The translations under genes and the position numbers were made by a program. From contig JANSXJ010000015.1 of the NCBI GenBank assembly GCA_024743015.1, positions 1-20,105 of the forward strand: 20,105 bases of DNA. The letters run 5' to 3'. Shown here piece after piece: positions 16,602-20,105 of this stretch. Below the pieces are notes generated by a model, which did not search any database, had not been told where the DNA came from, and saw only the letters and a program-made list of their open reading frames with translations. This DNA comes from Hyphomonas sp. (GTDB lineage: Bacteria; Pseudomonadota; Alphaproteobacteria; Caulobacterales; Hyphomonadaceae). Positions within the stretch are counted from its first letter, which is position 1. Every line of letters starts with the position of its first letter.

Positions 16602-18287
16602 TCAGTTCTGAGCTCGCGCGAAAGGACGCTGCCGCTCCCGCCATTTCTCGTCGATCCAGACGGGGACTGAGACTGGCGTGAGAGCGGGTTTGCCCAGGAT
16701 CAGGTCTGCCGCCTTTTCGGCGACCATGATTGTTGGCGCATTGATATTGCCATAGGGCACCGTTGGGAAAACGGACGCGTCAACGACCCGTACCCCATCG
16801 AGCCCACGTATGCGGCAGGCGGTATCGACGACCGCGTCTTTGTCGTCGTCCCGCCCCATGCGCGCTGTACCGCAAGGATGGTAGGCGCTTTCGACGTTCT
16901 CGCGCACCCAGCGATCGATATCTTCGTCCGATTGGATCTCCAATCCGGGTTGTAACTCGTCCCCTCGATATGCATCCAGGGCGGGTTGGCTGATAATCTC
17001 CCGCGTCAGACGAATACACTGGCGCCAGGCCGCGATGTCGTCTTCGTGCTGCAAATAATTGAACAGGATGCTTGGATGCGCAGCGGGGTCGGTGGATGTG
17101 ATTTCGACCCGTCCGCGACTTTTGGGTTTGTTCGGACCGACATGGACCTGAAACCCATGGCCCGGAATGGATGGCGTTCCATCATACCGCATCGCGGCAG
17201 GCAGGAAATGATACTGAATGTCCGGGGATTTCAGGCCGGCACGCGACCGAATAAACGCACAAGACTCAAAATGGTTGGTCGCGCCGAGGCCGGATTTGAA
17301 GAAGAACCAACGCGCGCCGATGAAGAACTTGCTGAACAGGTTCAGTTTGTTGTTGAGGCTGACCGGCTGCTTGCAGTGGAACTGGAAATAGACCTCCATA
17401 TGATCCTGCAAGTTCTGCCCGACACCGGCGAGGTCGTGGCGGACCGGAATACCAAGCCGCGCAAGGAGTGCGGAAGGTCCGATGCCGCTTCGCTGTAAAA
17501 TCATGGGTGAGGCGATCGACCCGGCACTTAGAATGACTTCCTTGCCCGCGTTCAACTGGATGGGCTTACCCTTGTGCGTACCCGACACACCGGTGACGCG
17601 CTTGCCGTCCAGTTTGAGTTGGTCGACCAGGACATGTTTGAGGACGCTCAGGTTGGGGCGTTTCCGGGCTGTCCGCAAATAAGCGCGCGACGTGGATTCG
17701 CGCACACCGCCGGACACCGTCATATGCATCTGGCCGAAGCCTTCGCCGCAATACCCGTTATAGTCCTCTGTGCGAGGATACCCCGCCTCGACGCCAGCAT
17801 CGATGAAGGCCTGATAGAGTGGGTTGCGGGTCATATTGTTACCGCCTGAGACCCCGAGCGGGCCAGATCCGCCGCGATAGTCGTCTTCGCCGCCTTGCCA
17901 GGTCTCTGCTCGCTTGAAGTATGGCAGGCAGTCGGCATAGCCCCAGCTTGTCGCGCCGGCGGCTTCCCACTCATCGAAATCGCAGGCGTGGCCGCGGACA
18001 TAGACCATGCCATTTATTGATGATGTGCCACCCAGGCCCTTGCCACGCGGACACGTGATGCGCCGATTGTCGACATAAGGCTCAGGATCAGACTCGTAGC
18101 CCCAATTATACGTCTTGGACGCCATTGGGTATGACAGGGCGGTCGGCATAGCGATAAGGATGTTACGGTCACTTCCCCCTGCTTCGAGCAGAAGCACAGA
18201 GTGCCTGCCATCCGCGGACAACCGATTTGCCAGCACGCAGCCCGCCGAGCCTGCGCCGACAATGATATAGTCGAATGTCTTGTCCAT
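16602..18287 (-). CDS. betA: Choline dehydrogenase (GMC oxidoreductase)
   Basis: This 561-residue FAD enzyme closely follows E. coli BetA in length and motif order. The FAD Rossmann motif GAGSAG is at 11-16, with the acidic LLLEAGG at its second strand. The GMC signature lies in [19 protein letters not shown], and [11 protein letters not shown] also matches BetA. The active-site His is His470 in [11 protein letters not shown], and its partner Asn lies in GNINAPT (about 514-516). BetA is membrane-associated and oxidises choline to betaine aldehyde and, more slowly, to glycine betaine, with electrons entering the respiratory chain. It starts 13 bases after the short BCCT-like gene, with AAGCGGA upstream. 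Neither betB nor betI is within the window. A related alcohol dehydrogenase of the GMC family is the main alternative, but neighbouring BCCT genes favour choline. Confidence 0.87.
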   Translation of the reverse strand: MDKTFDYIIVGAGSAGCVLANRLSADGRHSVLLLEAGGSDRNILIAMPTALSYPMASKTYNWGYESDPEPYVDNRRITCPRGKGLGGTSSINGMVYVRGHACDFDEWEAAGATSWGYADCLPYFKRAETWQGGEDDYRGGSGPLGVSGGNNMTRNPLYQAFIDAGVEAGYPRTEDYNGYCGEGFGQMHMTVSGGVRESTSRAYLRTARKRPNLSVLKHVLVDQLKLDGKRVTGVSGTHKGKPIQLNAGKEVILSAGSIASPMILQRSGIGPSALLARLGIPVRHDLAGVGQNLQDHMEVYFQFHCKQPVSLNNKLNLFSKFFIGARWFFFKSGLGATNHFESCAFIRSRAGLKSPDIQYHFLPAAMRYDGTPSIPGHGFQVHVGPNKPKSRGRVEITSTDPAAHPSILFNYLQHEDDIAAWRQCIRLTREIISQPALDAYRGDELQPGLEIQSDEDIDRWVRENVESAYHPCGTARMGRDDDKDAVVDTACRIRGLDGVRVVDASVFPTVPYGNINAPTIMVAEKAADLILGKPALTPVSVPVWIDEKWRERQRPFARAQN

Positions 18288-18300
18288 CTTAGTCCGCTTG

Positions 18301-19431
18301 CTAGCTCTTCAGGGGTTGCAACCCTTCACGCCTGATAAAGGTCAGCGCATAGATGGCGCAATAGATGGCGATCACGACGAGACCAATCCATTCAATCTTC
18401 CACGGCGTACACTGGTAGAGCAGGATCAGGCCGAACAAGAGCGACCAGTGGGCAAGGACGTAGCCTGGTCCACCGAGACGCTTAACCGTCAGGCCGAGGT
18501 TTTCAGAGTAAAGCCGCGTCAGAGAGTCGAGCGAATTGACGACAAAGATGACGCCCACCACGACCATGCTGAGCTGTAGACCGCCCGCCAGCGCGAGTGC
18601 CTCTGTGTGATAGAAATAAAGCACCGAGAACCACAGCGCGATCGGGATGGATGGCAGGATCAGCAATGCGAGCATCAATTGATACACACGCAGCCCCCCA
18701 ACGAAGCGGGCTACGAATTGGCCGATCATAATGCTCCACGCGAACCACCAGAACAGATAGAAAGCGTGATAATCCGAAAGCGGCTGGGTGAATTTTGGCA
18801 AGTTCGCGAAATAGCCGCCAATGTTCGCAGCGCTCTCAATGAGCCCAGTAAGCCCTGCTCCACTGCTGAGCCAGAGCAGTCCGATCAACCCAAAAAAGAC
18901 CGCACTCGAACCCAGGCCAAGCCATTTCACATAGCGAATGTCCGTGCTCGAAAGCACTGCGCCAAGAACCACAGCCGCGACCAGCCCGTATCGAAACCAC
19001 GGACTGATCCCCTCGATATAGGTCGGCAAATAGCTGAGGAATAAGAACCCCGTAAACGCACAGGTCGCGATGATGACAGCATTGTTGATCAGTTTGATCC
19101 AGCCAATCTCGAACAGTTTCAATCTGGGCTCGACGACGCAAAAGTAGAACGTCGTAAGGAAGTAGAAGCCCCATACCAAAAAGCCCCAAAACCCAAACTC
19201 AATCGCGAGCGCATTGGTGAAACCGTAAACCGGTTCGGACTCATAGACCGGGAATTCGGTGAGCGGAAACATGATCAGGCCAACATCAAGTCCGGATGTG
19301 AAGAGGATTGCGATAAAGGCCGTCAGCGGCAGCGGGTCACTTCCGTTCAGACGGACGCTTCTAAAGCGAAGGACCAGGATCACCGACGTCAACAGTGTAA
19401 CGAAAATCGCGATCGATAGGATGGTATTCAT
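18301..19431 (-). CDS. Short, divergent BCCT-family transporter paralogue
   Basis: A 376-residue membrane protein with about 11 helices. It aligns by eye with BCCT carriers but is shorter than their usual 500 or more residues. The family's Trp-rich block appears as [20 protein letters not shown], against FYWAWWISWSPFVGMFIARI in the adjacent canonical gene. The VTSADSG block corresponds to VNSLDSL. The TM3 Gly motif usually written GMGIGL is here GLDVGL. It seems to lack the first N-terminal helix and the long C-terminal tail of regulated BCCTs. It begins 6 bases after the stop of the canonical BCCT gene and ends 13 bases before betA, so the three are very likely one operon. It may transport a related substrate, work with its neighbour, or be a sensor. 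The frame is intact, so it is not an obvious pseudogene. Confidence 0.75.
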   Translation of the reverse strand: MNTILSIAIFVTLLTSVILVLRFRSVRLNGSDPLPLTAFIAILFTSGLDVGLIMFPLTEFPVYESEPVYGFTNALAIEFGFWGFLVWGFYFLTTFYFCVVEPRLKLFEIGWIKLINNAVIIATCAFTGFLFLSYLPTYIEGISPWFRYGLVAAVVLGAVLSSTDIRYVKWLGLGSSAVFFGLIGLLWLSSGAGLTGLIESAANIGGYFANLPKFTQPLSDYHAFYLFWWFAWSIMIGQFVARFVGGLRVYQLMLALLILPSIPIALWFSVLYFYHTEALALAGGLQLSMVVVGVIFVVNSLDSLTRLYSENLGLTVKRLGGPGYVLAHWSLLFGLILLYQCTPWKIEWIGLVVIAIYCAIYALTFIRREGLQPLKS

Positions 19432-19437
19432 AGGTGC

Positions 19438-20105
19438 CTAATCGTCTGCCGTCGGCGTCACCACCTCGTCGCGCATACCGCGATACAGGCTGAGGCAACA
19501 AACCAGCAAAACCAACGTGAAAGGCAGAGCCGCCGCGATCGTCCCGGCTTGCAGCGACTCGAGTGCCGACGTGCCGCCGCCATATAATAGTGCCGAAGCC
19601 GTCAACCCAAGCATACAGGCCCAGAAGACACGTTGTGTGACCGGGGCGTCCGTCTTGCCACCCGATGTGATCGTATCAACGACCAGGGCTCCAGAATCTG
19701 CTGAAGTGACGATAAAAACAATCAACAACGCGATCGCGATGACCGAGGTGATCGTCGCGCCAGGCATCGCGGCCAGCATCTGAAACAGAACCGTCGCTGA
19801 GTTCACGATGCCGCCTGAGAGATCGCCTATCCCATTCTCATATTGGAAGACCGCCGTTTCGCCGAACGCGGAAAACCAGACGACACAGATCGTAAACGGC
19901 GCCAGCAGCACCACCGCGAAATACTCCCGCACGGTCCGACCGCGGGAGATGCGGGCAATGAACATGCCGACAAAAGGCGACCAGGAAATCCACCATGCCC
20001 AGTAGAAAATCGTCCAGTCATGAAACCAGCCAATATCTTCTCGACCGACCCAGTTTGTCAGCGCGGGCGTATCCCTGAGGTAGGCCACGAAATTCTCTCC
20101 CATAC
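19438..20105 (-). CDS. BCCT-family choline/betaine/carnitine transporter (partial, C-terminal part)
   Basis: About 222 C-terminal residues are visible; the frame stays open through the window edge, so the start lies beyond 20105. The signature GWFHDWTIFYWAWWISWSPFVGMFIARISRGRTVREY (split here across the family's Trp box and following helix) is unmistakable. VTSADSGALVVDTITSGG matches the later conserved block. The gene ends with LYRGMRDEV and a short acidic tail, so it lacks the long C-terminal osmosensing extension of BetP. BCCT carriers import quaternary ammonium compounds with sodium or protons. With betA downstream, choline is the likely substrate. Confidence 0.9.
   Translation of the reverse strand, partial: MGENFVAYLRDTPALTNWVGREDIGWFHDWTIFYWAWWISWSPFVGMFIARISRGRTVREYFAVVLLAPFTICVVWFSAFGETAVFQYENGIGDLSGGIVNSATVLFQMLAAMPGATITSVIAIALLIVFIVTSADSGALVVDTITSGGKTDAPVTQRVFWACMLGLTASALLYGGGTSALESLQAGTIAAALPFTLVLLVCCLSLYRGMRDEVVTPTADD

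Noticed and set aside
18607..19044. 145-residue plus-strand frame opposite the short BCCT gene
   Set aside because: Antisense to a clear multi-span membrane protein, low-complexity polar composition, and no ribosome site.

Overview
The window reads as chromosomal DNA from a free-living, Gram-negative alphaproteobacterium. A marine or Caulobacterales/Hyphomonadaceae-like lineage is my inference from gene content: a spinster-type MFS carrier, BCCT plus BetA osmolyte genes, and an Anbu operon. No marker gene settles the taxonomy. Coding density is high, no gene-free stretch exceeds 300 bases, and I see no tRNA, rRNA, CRISPR array, insertion sequence or phage gene.

Left part (1-7447, plus strand). 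After the 3' end of an unidentified gene comes a complete tripartite RND efflux operon in the order outer-membrane lipoprotein channel, periplasmic adaptor, HAE1-type inner-membrane pump. A spinster-like MFS transporter follows, with its own candidate -10 box and an 8-bp perfect inverted repeat upstream.

Middle part (7462-13959, minus strand). Read 5' to 3' on the minus strand, a large MscS-family mechanosensitive channel precedes a compact four-gene operon: circularly permuted ATP-grasp enzyme, alpha-E protein, transglutaminase-like cysteine peptidase, and the proteasome-like peptidase Anbu. The first three genes overlap or nearly abut. This gene set is known from comparative genomics and is predicted to make and process a peptide or peptide tag, but its substrate is unknown. 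It is the most interesting system in the window.

Right-middle (14089-15434, plus strand). A MarR-family regulator is followed by a Dps ferritin-like protein and a 43-residue single-span membrane ORF with a strong ribosome binding site. Two consecutive stem-loops, the second with a T-tract, end the unit. A GC-rich hairpin lies in the dps leader.

Right part (15442-20105, minus strand). A ZntB/CorA-type metal transporter, whose start is best placed at a GTG with a strong Shine-Dalgarno, lies downstream of a choline unit: a canonical BCCT betaine/choline/carnitine transporter (cut by the window edge), a short divergent BCCT paralogue, and choline dehydrogenase betA. Together these would import choline and oxidise it to betaine aldehyde and glycine betaine. 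With the MscS channel and Dps, the region leans towards osmotic and oxidative stress handling.
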